Part shown: positions 48,049 to 59,302 of the stretch, piece by piece
How positions within the stretch are numbered: the first letter of the stretch is position 1
How the letters are laid out: the number at the start of each line of letters is the position of its first letter
Source of the DNA: Herminiimonas arsenitoxidans
Lineage (GTDB): Bacteria > Pseudomonadota > Gammaproteobacteria > Burkholderiales > Burkholderiaceae_D
DNA length: 64,000 nt
Direction of reading: 5' to 3'
Assembly (NCBI RefSeq): GCF_900130075.1
Contig: NZ_LT671418.1
Location: 310,001 to 374,000, forward strand
Notes under the pieces: generated by a model
Database searches by the model: none
Seen by the model: only the letters and a program-made list of their open reading frames with translations
What the model was told of the DNA's origin: nothing
Program-made: the position numbers and the translations under genes

Positions 48049-48498
48049 ATGTTGACTATTACCCGCAAGCTGGAATTCGATGCCGGCCACCGCATTCCCG
48101 ACCACAAAAGCCAGTGCCGCAATTTGCACGGCCATCGCTATACGCTGGAAATCACCTTGGTCGGTGCAGTGATCGAAGTAGAGGGCAGCTCCGATAACGG
48201 CATGATCATGGATTTTTCCGATATCAAGTCGCTGGCGAAACAGCATCTGGTCGATGTCTGGGATCACGCTTTTCTCGTTTATGAGAAGGATGCCAAGGTG
48301 CGCGAATTCCTCGAAAGCATTCCAGGCCATAAAACCGTGATCATCGACCGTATTCCTACGGTGGAAAATCTGGCACAGACCGCATTCAATATTCTGAATG
48401 CCGCGTATCAGGATCATTACGGTACTGGTTTGCGCCTGCAAAAACTGGTGCTGCACGAAACCCCGAATTGCTGGGCTGAAATTACAGCAGAAGGCTGA
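48049..48498 (+). CDS. queD: 6-carboxy-5,6,7,8-tetrahydropterin synthase QueD
   Basis: Turns 7,8-dihydroneopterin triphosphate into 6-carboxytetrahydropterin, the substrate of QueE. Zinc ligands His14, His27 and His29 and the catalytic Cys23 are in DAGHRIPDHKSQCRNLHGHRY; LQKLVLHETPNCWAEI is the C-terminal motif with the substrate-binding Glu. 149 residues. Adjacent to queE in one unit. Confidence 0.96.
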   Translation: MLTITRKLEFDAGHRIPDHKSQCRNLHGHRYTLEITLVGAVIEVEGSSDNGMIMDFSDIKSLAKQHLVDVWDHAFLVYEKDAKVREFLESIPGHKTVIIDRIPTVENLAQTAFNILNAAYQDHYGTGLRLQKLVLHETPNCWAEITAEG

Positions 48499-48999
<501 letters not shown>

Positions 49000-49109
49000 G
49001 TTGCAGTATCTCTTTTCCTTTTACCTCTTCCTGTTTGCGTGCGCGTTAATCGTTGAACCACGCGCCGTATGTGTACTCCAATCAAGACTTGCCTTGATCT
49101 GGGAAAACC

Positions 49110-49931
49110 ATGATGGCTACACATCGCTCCACCGATACCTCCAATGAAACAAGCGAGCTGAAGCCGCCGAACATGCTGTTATTTGCATTGGAAGGACGTG
49201 CGCCGTGGGAATTGGGCGCAGCTTTGTTGGCGGCACCCTTGTTGAAGGATGTGCCCAAGGGAGATGGACATCCTGTCATGGTGTTGCCTGGTTTGATGGC
49301 TGGCGATTTTCTGACGCTCTTTCTGCGTAGATTTCTTAAAAACTGCGGCTATGCAGCCTATGCCTGGGAACAAGGTGTGAACCTTGGGCCTCGCGATGGT
49401 TTGCTGGAAGAGTGTGTGGCACGCGTCAAGGAATTAAGCGAAAAACACGGACAAAAAGTCAGCTTGGTAGGGTGGAGTCTCGGCGGTATTTATGCGCGCG
49501 AAATTGCGAAGGCCGTGCCACATGACGTACGTTGCGTCATCACTTTAGGCTCGCCATTTACTGGTCATCCGACGGCGACGAATGCCTGGCGTTTGTATCA
49601 GATGGTCAGTGGCAAACCAGCAGTCGATGAGGTGCAAATTTCAGAGCTCAAGAAAACACCTCCAGTGCCAACCACCTCGATTTTCAGTCGCACCGATGGT
49701 ATTGTGTCGTGGCAGTGTTGCATCGAGCAGGAAACCAATCACTCCGAAAATATCGAGGTGCATGGCAGTCATACCGGCATGGTCGCGAATCCAACGGTGT
49801 TGTATGCCATTGCGGATAGATTGGCGCAGTCGGATGGTCAGTGGCAACGCTTCGATCGTAATGGTCATCAAGGTGTTAAAAAATTCATTTATCGTGATCC
49901 ACAACGTGCACCTCGTGCCGGTGGTTTTTAG
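49110..49931 (+). CDS. alpha/beta hydrolase (lipase-like)
   Basis: A 273-residue soluble alpha/beta hydrolase. The nucleophile Ser123 lies in SLVGWSLGGIYAREIA; VMVLPGLMAGDFLTLFLRRF precedes it as the oxyanion strand; the C-terminal EVHGSHTGMVANP probably carries the catalytic His. VITLGSPFTG and the FSRTDGIVSW segment (possible Asp) resemble esterase/lipase relatives such as PGAP1-like proteins. No signal peptide. Substrate unknown. A second hydrolase begins 11 bases after it. Confidence 0.8.
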   Translation: MMATHRSTDTSNETSELKPPNMLLFALEGRAPWELGAALLAAPLLKDVPKGDGHPVMVLPGLMAGDFLTLFLRRFLKNCGYAAYAWEQGVNLGPRDGLLEECVARVKELSEKHGQKVSLVGWSLGGIYAREIAKAVPHDVRCVITLGSPFTGHPTATNAWRLYQMVSGKPAVDEVQISELKKTPPVPTTSIFSRTDGIVSWQCCIEQETNHSENIEVHGSHTGMVANPTVLYAIADRLAQSDGQWQRFDRNGHQGVKKFIYRDPQRAPRAGGF

Positions 49932-49942
49932 AAAGTTTTTCC

Positions 49943-50854
49943 TTGCCGACTATTCATGTAAATAACGTAGACATTGCGTATGAAACCCAAGGCAATCCGG
50001 ATGATCAGGCTATCTTGCTGATCATGGGCTTGGGGATGCAACTCATTTCATGGCCGGATGCTTTTTGCGATGGCTTGGTGCGACAAGGATTCTATGTCAT
50101 ACGCTTCGACAATCGCGACAGCGGACTGTCGAGCAAATTGCATCATCTAGGCAAGCCGAATACGGTGCTTGCTTTAATCAAGCTGGCGTTTCGCATCCCG
50201 ATTTCTGCTGGCTATACCTTGGACGATATGGCATCCGATGCGGTCGGTGTGCTGGATGCCTTGGATATCAAGAAAGCGCATATAGTCGGCGCATCCATGG
50301 GCGGCATGATCGCGCAAATCGTCGCGGCAAACTATCCAGAACGTACGCTGAGTTTGACTTCCATCATGTCTACTAGTGGTCGACGCGGTTTGCCTGGTCC
50401 GACCAAAGCTGCGCGCAAGGTTTTGTTTGCCAAACCGCCTGATCCTAGCGATCAGAAAGCGGTCATAGAACATTTCGTCAATACGATGGAAGTGATCGGT
50501 AGTCCAGGCTATCCAGTCGCGCATGAAGTTCTGCAAGAGCGTATTGCGCAGAGCGTACAGCGCAGTCTCGCGCCGGTTGCCACTTCGCGTCAATTGCTGG
50601 CAATAGGCGCCTCGGGTGATCGTGTCGAATTATTGAAAACCGTGCGTGTTCCAACTCTAGTGATACACGGTGCCGACGATCCATTGCTGCCGGTCGCTTG
50701 TGGGCGTGAAACAGCCGAATTGATACCGAATGCCGTCATGCAGGAAATCGATGGCATGGGACATGATTTGCCGGATGGTTTGAATGATCATCTGTCGCAA
50801 TTGATAGGCGATCATTGCCGCGCTGCGGGCAAATTGTATGGGCCAACTGAATAA
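49943..50854 (+). CDS. alpha/beta-fold hydrolase
   Basis: A TTG start at 49943 (MPTIHVNNVDIAYETQG, the usual N-terminus of this family) with GAAAG upstream. 303 residues with Ser118 in VGASMGGMIAQ, RFDNRDSGLSS after the second strand, a cap region, Asp in IHGADDPLLP and His in MGHDLPDGL. Related to the aclacinomycin methylesterase/haloperoxidase-like group; substrate unknown. Same strand and close spacing with its neighbours suggest one unit with the hydrolase before and LdcA after. Confidence 0.85.
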   Translation: MPTIHVNNVDIAYETQGNPDDQAILLIMGLGMQLISWPDAFCDGLVRQGFYVIRFDNRDSGLSSKLHHLGKPNTVLALIKLAFRIPISAGYTLDDMASDAVGVLDALDIKKAHIVGASMGGMIAQIVAANYPERTLSLTSIMSTSGRRGLPGPTKAARKVLFAKPPDPSDQKAVIEHFVNTMEVIGSPGYPVAHEVLQERIAQSVQRSLAPVATSRQLLAIGASGDRVELLKTVRVPTLVIHGADDPLLPVACGRETAELIPNAVMQEIDGMGHDLPDGLNDHLSQLIGDHCRAAGKLYGPTE

Positions 50855-50857
50855 AAA

Positions 50858-51817
50858 ATGAACGCTGAATTGAATTTATCCATACGCAAGCTCACAACAG
50901 TTAGTGACGATAGGCAACCTGTTGTCGCGCTTGTTTCTCCCAGCGGTTATGCGGTGAATCCCGATGCGGTTGAACGCGGAATTGCGACACTGCAGGCGCA
51001 AGGATGTCAGGTACGAAATTTCACTGATTCCTCCAGAAAATTCCAGCGCTTTGGCGCAACGGACGATGAGCGGGTTGCGCAGTTATATGCAGCAGCACAA
51101 GATCCTGAAGTCGACATCGTGTTGGCATTGCGCGGCGGCTATGGCTTGACGCGATTATTGCCGTCGCTGGATTTCAAGATGCTGGCTGCCAGCGGGAAAT
51201 TGTTTGTCGGACACAGCGACTTCACAGCTTTGCAGATGGGCTTGCTGGCGCAAACTGGCGCGATCAGTTTTTCCGGTCCGATGTTGTGCGACGACTTTGT
51301 GCGCGATGAATTGAGCGCATACACGCTGAGTAATTTCTGGCATTGCATTACGCAGAAAGAACATGCGCTGACAGCACAAACTGAAGGCAATCCAACATTA
51401 GATGTAAATGGCACATTGTGGGGCGGCAATCTGGCGATGCTGGCCCATCTGGTGGGTTCGCCTTACTTGCCGCAAGTGCAGGGCGGCATACTGTTTGTTG
51501 AGGACGTGAACGAGCATCCATACCGTGTTGAACGGATGATGTTGCAGTTATTGCATGCAGGTGTGCTCGATCATCAAAAAGCGATATTGCTGGGCGATTT
51601 TTCCGCTTATCGTTTGACCGACTACGACAACGGTTATGACTTTGCGCAGATGGTGGCGTATTTGCGAGAGAATTTGCCTGTGCCAGTACTAACCGGCTTG
51701 CCATTTGGACATGGTCGTGACAAGGCGACGTTGGTGGTTGGTGCGCAGGCCACGCTGCGTTCACAAGCTGATTCTTTTACGTTGACGATGCAGGGCTATC
51801 CGAACCTGGCGAGATGA
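50858..51817 (+). CDS. ldcA: murein tetrapeptide LD-carboxypeptidase (S66 family)
   Basis: Removes the terminal D-Ala from muropeptide tetrapeptides during cell-wall recycling in the cytoplasm. Serine peptidase S66 triad: Ser120 in FVGHSDFTAL, Glu215 in LFVEDVNEHPYR and His285 in LPFGHGRDK. ALRGGYGLTRLLP is also conserved. 319 residues. MccF-type immunity proteins share the fold, but no microcin locus is present. Confidence 0.92.
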   Translation: MNAELNLSIRKLTTVSDDRQPVVALVSPSGYAVNPDAVERGIATLQAQGCQVRNFTDSSRKFQRFGATDDERVAQLYAAAQDPEVDIVLALRGGYGLTRLLPSLDFKMLAASGKLFVGHSDFTALQMGLLAQTGAISFSGPMLCDDFVRDELSAYTLSNFWHCITQKEHALTAQTEGNPTLDVNGTLWGGNLAMLAHLVGSPYLPQVQGGILFVEDVNEHPYRVERMMLQLLHAGVLDHQKAILLGDFSAYRLTDYDNGYDFAQMVAYLRENLPVPVLTGLPFGHGRDKATLVVGAQATLRSQADSFTLTMQGYPNLAR

Positions 51818-51998
51818 AGCGAGGCAATAATCGCCTGTCGCCATCGTTGTTTTGTTAGCCAAAAAATAATAAACGACTGCCGATTAGCATGGCCAGTAGT
51901 GCGATTCACTCCGCCGTATCCTGCGTTCAAAGCAGATCACCCCTCTGAGATGATAGAATAGAAGGTTATTCGAATTCATATCCGCAAAGGCTTTATCA

Positions 51999-53600
51999 GT
52001 GTTATCCACAGCTAATATCACGATGCAGTTCGGCCCCAAGCCGCTGTTTGAAAACATTTCCGTCAAGTTTGGCGACGGCAACCGCTACGGCCTGATTGGT
52101 GCCAACGGTTGCGGCAAATCCACATTCATGAAAATCCTCGGTGGCGATCTCGATTCGTCCGCCGGTACGGTCATGCTCGATCCAAACGAACGTTTGGGTA
52201 AATTGCGCCAGGATCAATTCGCGTTTGAAGAAATGCGCGTGTTGGATGTTGTGATGATGGGTCACACAGAGATGTGGGCAGCGATGGCTGAGCGCGATGC
52301 AATTTACGCGAACCCAGACGCAACCGACGACGACTACATGAAGGCTGCGGATCTCGAAGCGAAGTTTGCTGAGTACGATGGCTACACAGCAGAATCGCGT
52401 GCGGGCGAGTTGCTACTGGGTGCCGGCGTTGCAATCGATTTGCACCAAGGTCCGATGAGCAATGTATCGCCAGGCTGGAAGCTGCGCGTATTGTTGGCGC
52501 AAGCCTTGTTCTCGAATCCAGACATTCTGCTGCTCGACGAACCGACCAACAATCTGGACATCAACACGATTCGCTGGCTGGAAGATGTGCTCAACGAGCG
52601 CAACTCCACCATGATCATCATTTCCCATGATCGTCACTTCTTGAATCAAGTGTGTACACACGTGGCCGATATGGACTACGGCACCCTGAAGATTTATCCA
52701 GGCAATTACGACGACTACATGTTCGCTTCGACCCAGGCGCGTAATCAGCAACTGGCCAACAATGCGAAAGCAAAAGATAAAGTCGCCGAGCTACAGGAAT
52801 TTGTACGCCGCTTTGCCGCGAATAAATCGAAGGCACGCCAGGCTACATCGCGCGCCAAGCAAATCGAAAAAATCAAGGTTGACGATATCAAGCCATCGTC
52901 ACGTGCTTATCCATTTGTGCGTTTTGACGGTGAGAAGAAGCTGCATCGTCTGGCAGTGGAAACAGAAACCATCACCAAGGCATTCGATCGCCAACTGTTC
53001 AAGAACTTCAGCATCATGGTTGAAGCAGGCGAACGTATCGCGATCATCGGTGCCAACGGTGCCGGTAAAACGACCTTGCTGCGTTGCATCGGCGGTGAAG
53101 ACATCACAGGCTTGTCCGCTGATCAAGGCCGTATCAAATGGGCAGAAAACGCCAACGTCGGCTACATGCCGCAAGATCCGACCGAAGACTTCGCCAGCGA
53201 CAAAAATTTGAGCGACTGGATGGGTCAATGGACGCAGGAAGGCGACGATGATCAAGCCGTGCGCTCCATTCTCGGCCGTTTGCTGTTTGGTGGCGATGAT
53301 GTGAAGAAATCGGTCAAAGTCTTGTCCGGCGGTGAAAAAGGTCGCATGACCTACGGCAAATTGATGCTGGGCCGTCACAACGTCTTGCTGATGGATGAGC
53401 CGACCAATCACATGGACATGGAATCGATTGAATCCTTGAACATTGCGCTGGAAAAATACGCCGGCACACTGATTTTCGTTTCGCACGATCGTGAGTTCGT
53501 ATCCTCGCTGGCAACTCGTGTGCTGGAAGTGAAAGATGGTGAAATCATCGACTTCCAAGGTACGTACGAAGAATACTTGTCCAGCCAAGGCATCGAGTAA
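51999..53600 (+). CDS. ybiT: ABC-F family ATPase YbiT
   Basis: Soluble tandem ATPase thought to act on ribosomes. A GTG start with AAAGG eight bases before gives [20 protein letters not shown], very like E. coli YbiT. Two nucleotide-binding domains: Walker [10 protein letters not shown] and GANGAGKTT, signatures SPGWKLR (degenerate in the first) and LSGGEKGRM, Walker [12 protein letters not shown] and [11 protein letters not shown], with a linker rich in basic residues ([19 protein letters not shown]). No membrane segments. 533 residues, like YbiT. Exact role unknown. Confidence 0.93.
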   Translation: MLSTANITMQFGPKPLFENISVKFGDGNRYGLIGANGCGKSTFMKILGGDLDSSAGTVMLDPNERLGKLRQDQFAFEEMRVLDVVMMGHTEMWAAMAERDAIYANPDATDDDYMKAADLEAKFAEYDGYTAESRAGELLLGAGVAIDLHQGPMSNVSPGWKLRVLLAQALFSNPDILLLDEPTNNLDINTIRWLEDVLNERNSTMIIISHDRHFLNQVCTHVADMDYGTLKIYPGNYDDYMFASTQARNQQLANNAKAKDKVAELQEFVRRFAANKSKARQATSRAKQIEKIKVDDIKPSSRAYPFVRFDGEKKLHRLAVETETITKAFDRQLFKNFSIMVEAGERIAIIGANGAGKTTLLRCIGGEDITGLSADQGRIKWAENANVGYMPQDPTEDFASDKNLSDWMGQWTQEGDDDQAVRSILGRLLFGGDDVKKSVKVLSGGEKGRMTYGKLMLGRHNVLLMDEPTNHMDMESIESLNIALEKYAGTLIFVSHDREFVSSLATRVLEVKDGEIIDFQGTYEEYLSSQGIE

Positions 53601-53612
53601 TACTGGTAATGT

Positions 53613-53649
53613 AAAAGCGCGGCGCGGAATCTTCCCCGTCGCGCTTTTT
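53613..53649 (+). terminator. intrinsic terminator after ybiT
   Basis: AAAAGCGCGGCG pairs with CGTCGCGCTTTT (one G-T wobble) around an 11-12 base loop, with a T-run. Confidence 0.85.
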
Positions 53650-53834
53650 CACATTCGCAGGCAAGAATGTATTGCATGCGAGTCAAGAACCCTCATATAA
53701 AAATAGCGCTACAATTCGACGACACCGCCATTCCCTTCTAAAGGGATTCAGCAAGGCAATACATACTGTTGATAAAGCCTGCTGTAATCGCGACACGAAT
53801 AAATAATCCATCGCATTCAATTATCCGACTAGCC

Positions 53835-54974
53835 ATGCAAATCCAGCCAATCAAAACCGTTGAATTCGAACGTCCTGCCATGCAAGCTGGTACCAGCTGC
53901 ACTGCACATGCATGGGCGCGGACGCCGGCCACGTCATCGCCGGAAGAAAAAATCGCATTGAAGGAACGCATCAAGCGTTTGTTGAAAGAGCGTGAAGCCG
54001 TTCTGGTCGCGCATTACTACGTTGATTCCGACTTGCAGGATCTGGCGGAAGAAACTGGTGGTTGTGTTTCTGACTCGCTGGAGATGGCGCGCTTTGGCCG
54101 TGATCATCCGGCCAAGACCTTGGTAGTCGCCGGTGTGAAATTCATGGGAGAGACCGCCAAGATTTTGAGCCCGGAAAAAACCATCTTGATGCCAGATCTG
54201 GACGCGACGTGCTCGCTCGATCTGGGTTGCCCGACGGATGAGTTTTCTGCTTTCTGCGATGCACACCCTGATCGCGTAGTCGTCGTATATGCGAATACCA
54301 GCGCAGCAGTAAAAGCACGCGCCGACTGGATGGTAACTTCATCCATCGGTTTGAAAATCGTTGCGCATCTGCACGCACAAGGTAAAAAAATTCTGTGGGC
54401 ACCGGACAAACATCTTGGTGGTTACATTCAAAAGCAAACTGGCGCAGACATGCTGCTGTGGCAAGGCTCCTGCCTGGTGCACGATGAGTTCAAAGCCGTC
54501 GAACTGGAATTGCTGAAGAAGGAACACCCACTTGCAAAAGTGCTGGTGCATCCAGAGTCGCCGGCATCCGTCGTCGCATTGGCTGACGCTATTGGTTCGA
54601 CTTCGCAGTTGATACACGCTGCGCAAACCATGGATGCACCGGAATTCATCGTCGCGACCGATAACGGCATTTTGCACAAAATGAAAGCCGCAGCACCTGG
54701 CAAAATCTTCATTGATGCGCCGACAGCTGGCAATAGTGCAACTTGCAAGAGCTGTGCACATTGCCCATGGATGGCGATGAACGGCTTGCAGAATCTGGCT
54801 GACGTATTGGAATCCGGTCGCAATGAAATTCACGTTGATCCAGAAATCGGCCGCAAGGCGACTGTCTGTATCGATCGTATGTTGGACTTTGCTGCAGCAG
54901 AAAAAGCCAATGTGCGTCCATCCAGCGATCTGGCGAAAGAACAACAACTGTTTTCAGGAATAGGACCGGCATGA
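53835..54974 (+). CDS. nadA: quinolinate synthase NadA
   Basis: [4Fe-4S] enzyme that condenses iminoaspartate with DHAP to quinolinate in NAD synthesis. The ATG at 53835 ([14 protein letters not shown]) gives 379 residues; an upstream start at 53769 is less likely. [45 protein letters not shown], and the cysteine-rich [19 protein letters not shown] near the C-terminus are visible. Coupled to nadC by a 4-base overlap. Confidence 0.96.
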   Translation: MQIQPIKTVEFERPAMQAGTSCTAHAWARTPATSSPEEKIALKERIKRLLKEREAVLVAHYYVDSDLQDLAEETGGCVSDSLEMARFGRDHPAKTLVVAGVKFMGETAKILSPEKTILMPDLDATCSLDLGCPTDEFSAFCDAHPDRVVVVYANTSAAVKARADWMVTSSIGLKIVAHLHAQGKKILWAPDKHLGGYIQKQTGADMLLWQGSCLVHDEFKAVELELLKKEHPLAKVLVHPESPASVVALADAIGSTSQLIHAAQTMDAPEFIVATDNGILHKMKAAAPGKIFIDAPTAGNSATCKSCAHCPWMAMNGLQNLADVLESGRNEIHVDPEIGRKATVCIDRMLDFAAAEKANVRPSSDLAKEQQLFSGIGPA

Positions 54975-55843
54975 GTTTGTTGCGTAATCCCTTTGCTCCA
55001 TTCGATGCTGCACTGGCTGCAGCGTTTGAACGCAATATCGAAACCGCTTTGGCGGAAGATGTCGGCACCGGTGACGTCACCGGCAAGCTGGTACCTGAGC
55101 AGGAAATTGTCCAAGCCCGCGTGATCGTGCGCGAAGCGGCAGTGCTGTGCGGTGCGCCGTGGTTTGAATGCGTGATGAAGCGCCTCGATGCGCGTATCAA
55201 GATTACCTGGCATTACGCTGAAGGCGATGTGATGACAGCCGACAGTGAAGTGTGTGCGATTGAAGCACCGGCGCGCGCCTTGCTGACCGGAGAACGCTCG
55301 GCCCTGAACTTCCTGCAATTGTTATCAGGTGTAGCCAGCGCGACGCGTGAATACACCGGTATCGTGAGCGGTACCAAGGCCGCGATCCTGGATACGCGTA
55401 AAACGCTGCCAGGGCTGCGTTTGGCACAGAAGTATGCCGTACGTGTGGGTGGCGGTAAAAATCAGCGCCTGGCGCTGTATGACGGCATCCTGATCAAAGA
55501 AAATCATATCGCCGCTGCTGGCGGCGTGCGTGCAGCGATGGAAGCGGCGTTGGCGCTGAAAGCCGGCGTGACGATACAGATCGAGGTGGAGAATCTGGTC
55601 GAGCTGAAGGACGCCCTGGATGCTGGTGCTGAATCGGTCTTGCTGGATAACTTCTCGCTGGCGGATATGCGCGAGGCGGTTGCATTGACGGCCGGGCGTG
55701 CCTTGCTCGAAGCTTCGGGTGGTATCAGCCGCGAGTCGCTGCGGGCGATTGCAGAAACCGGTGTCGATCGGATTTCGATAGGTGCTTTGACCAAGGATGT
55801 GCGGGCGACTGATTATTCCTTGCGTATCATCGAGACGAAATAG
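54971..55843 (+). CDS. nadC: nicotinate-nucleotide pyrophosphorylase (carboxylating) NadC
   Basis: Converts quinolinate and PRPP to nicotinate mononucleotide. [65 protein letters not shown] and IEVENLVEL are family landmarks; EASGGIS and DRISIGALT close the barrel. 290 residues. The start overlaps the nadA stop. Confidence 0.97.
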   Translation: MSLLRNPFAPFDAALAAAFERNIETALAEDVGTGDVTGKLVPEQEIVQARVIVREAAVLCGAPWFECVMKRLDARIKITWHYAEGDVMTADSEVCAIEAPARALLTGERSALNFLQLLSGVASATREYTGIVSGTKAAILDTRKTLPGLRLAQKYAVRVGGGKNQRLALYDGILIKENHIAAAGGVRAAMEAALALKAGVTIQIEVENLVELKDALDAGAESVLLDNFSLADMREAVALTAGRALLEASGGISRESLRAIAETGVDRISIGALTKDVRATDYSLRIIETK

Positions 55844-55858
55844 AATTTCCCGTTTGAT

Positions 55859-55884
55859 AAAAAGCCGCTTTGAGCGGCTTTTTT
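55859..55884. terminator. bidirectional terminator between nadC and nadB
   Basis: AAAAAGCCGCT and AGCGGCTTTTTT form a tight hairpin with a 3-base loop; A- and T-tracts let it serve both convergent genes. Confidence 0.93.
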
Positions 55885-55900
55885 GTAAAACATTCCAATC

Positions 55901-57505
55901 TCAATGCTTGCGGTCTGGCGATAACACACTAGGCAAAGCCTTAGGCAAGGTATCCGGATAATCTCGGCTGAAATGCAAGCCACGGCTTTCGCGGCGGGAC
56001 AGTGCGCTATTGACGATCAGCGACGCGACTTCAACCAGATTACGCAACTCCAGCAAATCCGGCGTGATGCGGAAGTTCGCGTAGTACTCGTCGATTTCTT
56101 CCTTCAACAAACGGATACGATGCTGTGCGCGTTCCAGACGTTTGGTAGTACGTACGATGCCGACGTAGTTCCACATGAAGCGACGCAGCTCATCCCAGTT
56201 ATTGGCGATGATGACTTCTTCATCGGCATCGGTGACGCGGCTTTCATCCCAGGCGGGCAGGGTGACGAGTTTCTGTTTCGGTTGTTCGTCGATATATTTT
56301 GCCGTTGCACGGCCGAGTACCAAGCATTCCAACAGCGAATTGCTGGCTAGGCGATTGGCACCGTGCAGGCCGGTGTAAGTTGCTTCACCTACCGCGTACA
56401 AGCCCGGCAGATCAGTGCGACCGGAGAGGTCAGTGATGATGCCGCCACAGGTGTAATGTGCAGCTGGCACGACTGGGATAGGTTGCTTGGTCATATCGAT
56501 ACCAAGTTCCAGACAGCGTGCCATGATGGTCGGGAAGTGTTCTTTCAGGAACTCCGGTGACTTGTCACTGATGTCGAGGTCGACGTAATCGAGGCCGCGT
56601 TTTTTCATCTCGGCATCGATGGCACGAGCGACGATATCGCGCGGTGCCAGTTCGGCGCGTTCGTCATGCGCAGGCATGAAACGTTTTCCGCCATCTCTAC
56701 CGGCGCTGACCGGGAGTTTCAATACGCCGCCTTCGCCACGTACTGCTTCCGTGATCAGGAAGGATTTTGCGTAAGGGTGATACAGGCAAGTTGGGTGGAA
56801 CTGGATGAATTCCATATTGGCGATGCGACAACCTGCGCGCCATGCCATTGCAATGCCGTCGCCAGTCGCCGTATCCGGATTGGTGGTGTACAGATAAACC
56901 TTACCAGCACCACCAGTGGCGAGCACTGTGTGCTCGGCTGAAATGGTAATGACCTTGCCGCTTTTGACGTCTTGTACATACAAACCGAGGCAGCGCGGGC
57001 CGCGTTTTTTCTGCTCCAGTTTGTCGGAGTTGATGACGTCAATTGCGTAGTGATGTTCGAGCAACGTGATGTTCGGATGCGAGCGAACCTTTTGCTCCAG
57101 AGTAACTTGTACCGCGTGACCGGTTGCATCGGCGGCGTGAATGATGCGGCGCTGACCGTGGCCACCTTCGCGTGTCAGATGGAAGCCGAGTTCAGCAGTC
57201 GGATCGGGTGTGAAAGGGACGCCTTGCGCGATCAGCCATTCAATCGCTTCGCGACCGTGTTCGACGATGAAGCGGGTTGCTGCTTCATCGCACAGGCCGC
57301 CGCCAGCAACCAGCGTATCGGCGACGTGTTCGTCATAGCTATCGTTGGAATCCAGAACAGCAGCAATACCGCCTTGTGCCCAGCTGCTGGCACCGTCTAG
57401 CAGCGTGCGTTTGGAAATGACAGCAACTTTACGGGTTTCAGCCAAGTGGAGTGCAACGGAAAGTCCTGCCAGTCCGCTGCCGACAATCGCGACATCAAAT
57501 TTCAT
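55901..57505 (-). CDS. nadB: L-aspartate oxidase NadB
   Basis: FAD enzyme that makes iminoaspartate for NadA. FAD-binding [61 protein letters not shown] and [15 protein letters not shown] are all visible. 534 residues. It is convergent with nadA-nadC, so the three de novo NAD genes are clustered but in two units. Confidence 0.97.
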   Translation of the reverse strand: MKFDVAIVGSGLAGLSVALHLAETRKVAVISKRTLLDGASSWAQGGIAAVLDSNDSYDEHVADTLVAGGGLCDEAATRFIVEHGREAIEWLIAQGVPFTPDPTAELGFHLTREGGHGQRRIIHAADATGHAVQVTLEQKVRSHPNITLLEHHYAIDVINSDKLEQKKRGPRCLGLYVQDVKSGKVITISAEHTVLATGGAGKVYLYTTNPDTATGDGIAMAWRAGCRIANMEFIQFHPTCLYHPYAKSFLITEAVRGEGGVLKLPVSAGRDGGKRFMPAHDERAELAPRDIVARAIDAEMKKRGLDYVDLDISDKSPEFLKEHFPTIMARCLELGIDMTKQPIPVVPAAHYTCGGIITDLSGRTDLPGLYAVGEATYTGLHGANRLASNSLLECLVLGRATAKYIDEQPKQKLVTLPAWDESRVTDADEEVIIANNWDELRRFMWNYVGIVRTTKRLERAQHRIRLLKEEIDEYYANFRITPDLLELRNLVEVASLIVNSALSRRESRGLHFSRDYPDTLPKALPSVLSPDRKH

Positions 57506-57925
57506 AAATGTTTGTAGTAAGGATAAGTTTGCCCATGACTATATTCGATTTGGCGAGAAGTCGCGCAATCCACGCACCAAAAACGCGCGGAATATCGGAG
57601 AGATGTGAGCAAAGCGTTAAAAAAGGCAGGTTTGGCGACGCGGCTATCCTGCTGCCTGATTACCGTATGGTAACGCACTGCGGGCTGTCGTAGTAGTACC
57701 ATCCAAAAGGGCATGTACAAAGGCGAAAGTCAGTTTCAGAGCCGCCTTAAAACGGTGCTTTATTTGTCATGCCTGAGTGAATCTTTTTCCACATGGACTG
57801 CCTAAAAGAGGTCTAGCATGATCTTCTCTTAGGCATAGCAGTAGGTCGATGCAAGGTATGCCTGTCTACGATGGACATGACCTCGATCGGATTGGTTGTT
57901 CCCCTCTTTCAAAGAAAAGAAAAAA
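57506..57925. other. 420-base divergent gap nadB/dctA with an inverted repeat
   Basis: No gene is supported. TGCCTAAAAGAG (57799-57810) pairs with CTCTTAGGCA (57826-57835) with a 2-base bulge; the hairpin lies about 90 bases before the dctA ATG. AGGTC (57842-57847 region) and GACCT further on could form another stem. No RpoN or NadR/NrtR-like site was recognised. Confidence 0.45.
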
Positions 57926-59245
57926 ATGCAAAAGCAGCCTCTATATAAATCCCTTTATGCACAGGTTATCTGCGCCATCATTATCGGGGTATTGTTGGGT
58001 CATTTTGTACCGGAGACAGGTACGGCGATGAAACCTCTAGGCGATGGTTTCATCAAATTGATCAAGATGATTATCGCGCCAGTTATTTTCTGTACGGTGG
58101 TGATTGGTATCGCCGGTATGGAAGATATGAAAAAAGTGGGCAAGACAGGTGGTCTTGCCCTTCTTTATTTTGAAGTCATGAGTACGGTTGCGCTTTTGGT
58201 TGGCTTGATTATTGTCAATGTACTGCAACCAGGTGTGGGCATGCACATTGATGTCAGCACCATCGACACATCAAGCATCACAGCGTATACCGCACCCGGC
58301 AAGATGGAGACAGTGACTCAGTTTGTCATGAACATCATCCCGACTAGCATGATGGATGCATTTGCCAAGGGTGATGTATTGCAAGTGCTGCTGGTTTCTG
58401 TTTTGTTCGGTTTTGCTCTACAGAAGTTGGGTGGACGCGGCACTATGATTTTCGACTTTATCGAAAAAATTTCACACGTTCTGTTCTCTATCGTCGGCAT
58501 GATCATGAAGGCAGCACCTATCGGTGCGTTCGGCGCGATGGCATTCACGATAGGTAAGTACGGCATCAGCTCGCTATTGTCTCTGGGTAAATTGATGGGG
58601 ACTTTCTATCTGACGTGTTTGCTCTTCATTTTTATCGTGCTAGGAATCGTGACGCGTTTGCACGGCTTCAGCGTCTGGAAGTTCGTTAAATACATCAAGG
58701 AAGAATTGCTGATCGTGCTCGGTACTTCATCGTCTGAGTCGGTGTTGCCGCGCATGATAGCCAAGATGGAAAATCTGGGCGTCAAGAAATCGGTAGTCGG
58801 CCTGGTAATTCCAACCGGTTACTCGTTCAACTTGGACGGCACTGCGATCTATCTGACGATGGCTGCGGTCTTTATCGCACAAGCAACCGATACGCCCATG
58901 AGTCTCATGCAGCAAGTGACCTTGCTGGCAGTCTTGTTGTTGACGTCCAAAGGTGCGGCGGGAATTACTGGTAGCGGTTTTATCGTGCTGGCGGCTACGC
59001 TATCGGCAGTTGGCCATGTGCCTGTTGCCGGCTTGGCGCTGATACTCGGGATCGATCGTTTCATGTCTGAGGCGCGCGCATTGACCAACACCATCGGTAA
59101 CGGTGTCGCTACCTTGGTGGTGGCGAAGTGGGTCAATGATCTGGATATGGAGAAGTTGCACTCGGAATTGAATAATGAAAGTCCGCAGGCAGCCGATCAG
59201 CCGGAAAAAATACTGGATCTGACTAACACCAAGTTAGGCGCTTGA
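57926..59245 (+). CDS. dctA: C4-dicarboxylate transporter DctA
   Basis: Na+ or H+-coupled importer of succinate, fumarate and malate (DAACS family). [23 protein letters not shown] at the N-terminus, [14 protein letters not shown] (serine-rich re-entrant loop), [19 protein letters not shown] and [15 protein letters not shown] match DctA rather than GltP. The ATG at 57926 gives 439 residues; the ribosome site is only A-rich. It could supply C4 acids for the ppsA route. Confidence 0.95.
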   Translation: MQKQPLYKSLYAQVICAIIIGVLLGHFVPETGTAMKPLGDGFIKLIKMIIAPVIFCTVVIGIAGMEDMKKVGKTGGLALLYFEVMSTVALLVGLIIVNVLQPGVGMHIDVSTIDTSSITAYTAPGKMETVTQFVMNIIPTSMMDAFAKGDVLQVLLVSVLFGFALQKLGGRGTMIFDFIEKISHVLFSIVGMIMKAAPIGAFGAMAFTIGKYGISSLLSLGKLMGTFYLTCLLFIFIVLGIVTRLHGFSVWKFVKYIKEELLIVLGTSSSESVLPRMIAKMENLGVKKSVVGLVIPTGYSFNLDGTAIYLTMAAVFIAQATDTPMSLMQQVTLLAVLLLTSKGAAGITGSGFIVLAATLSAVGHVPVAGLALILGIDRFMSEARALTNTIGNGVATLVVAKWVNDLDMEKLHSELNNESPQAADQPEKILDLTNTKLGA

Positions 59246-59254
59246 GTTATCTGC

Positions 59255-59277
59255 CACTCATCCATTGCGGGTGAGTG
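59255..59277 (+). terminator. weak stem-loop after dctA
   Basis: CACTCATCC and GGGTGAGTG pair with one wobble around ATTGC. There is no T-run, so terminator function is doubtful. Confidence 0.35.
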
Positions 59278-59302
59278 CGTATCCATTTATTGCCGTTATG
59301 TC

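Noticed and set aside
50858..51817. MccF-type microcin immunity
   Set aside because: Shares the S66 fold, but there are no microcin peptide or adenylylation genes nearby; a cell-wall recycling enzyme is more likely.
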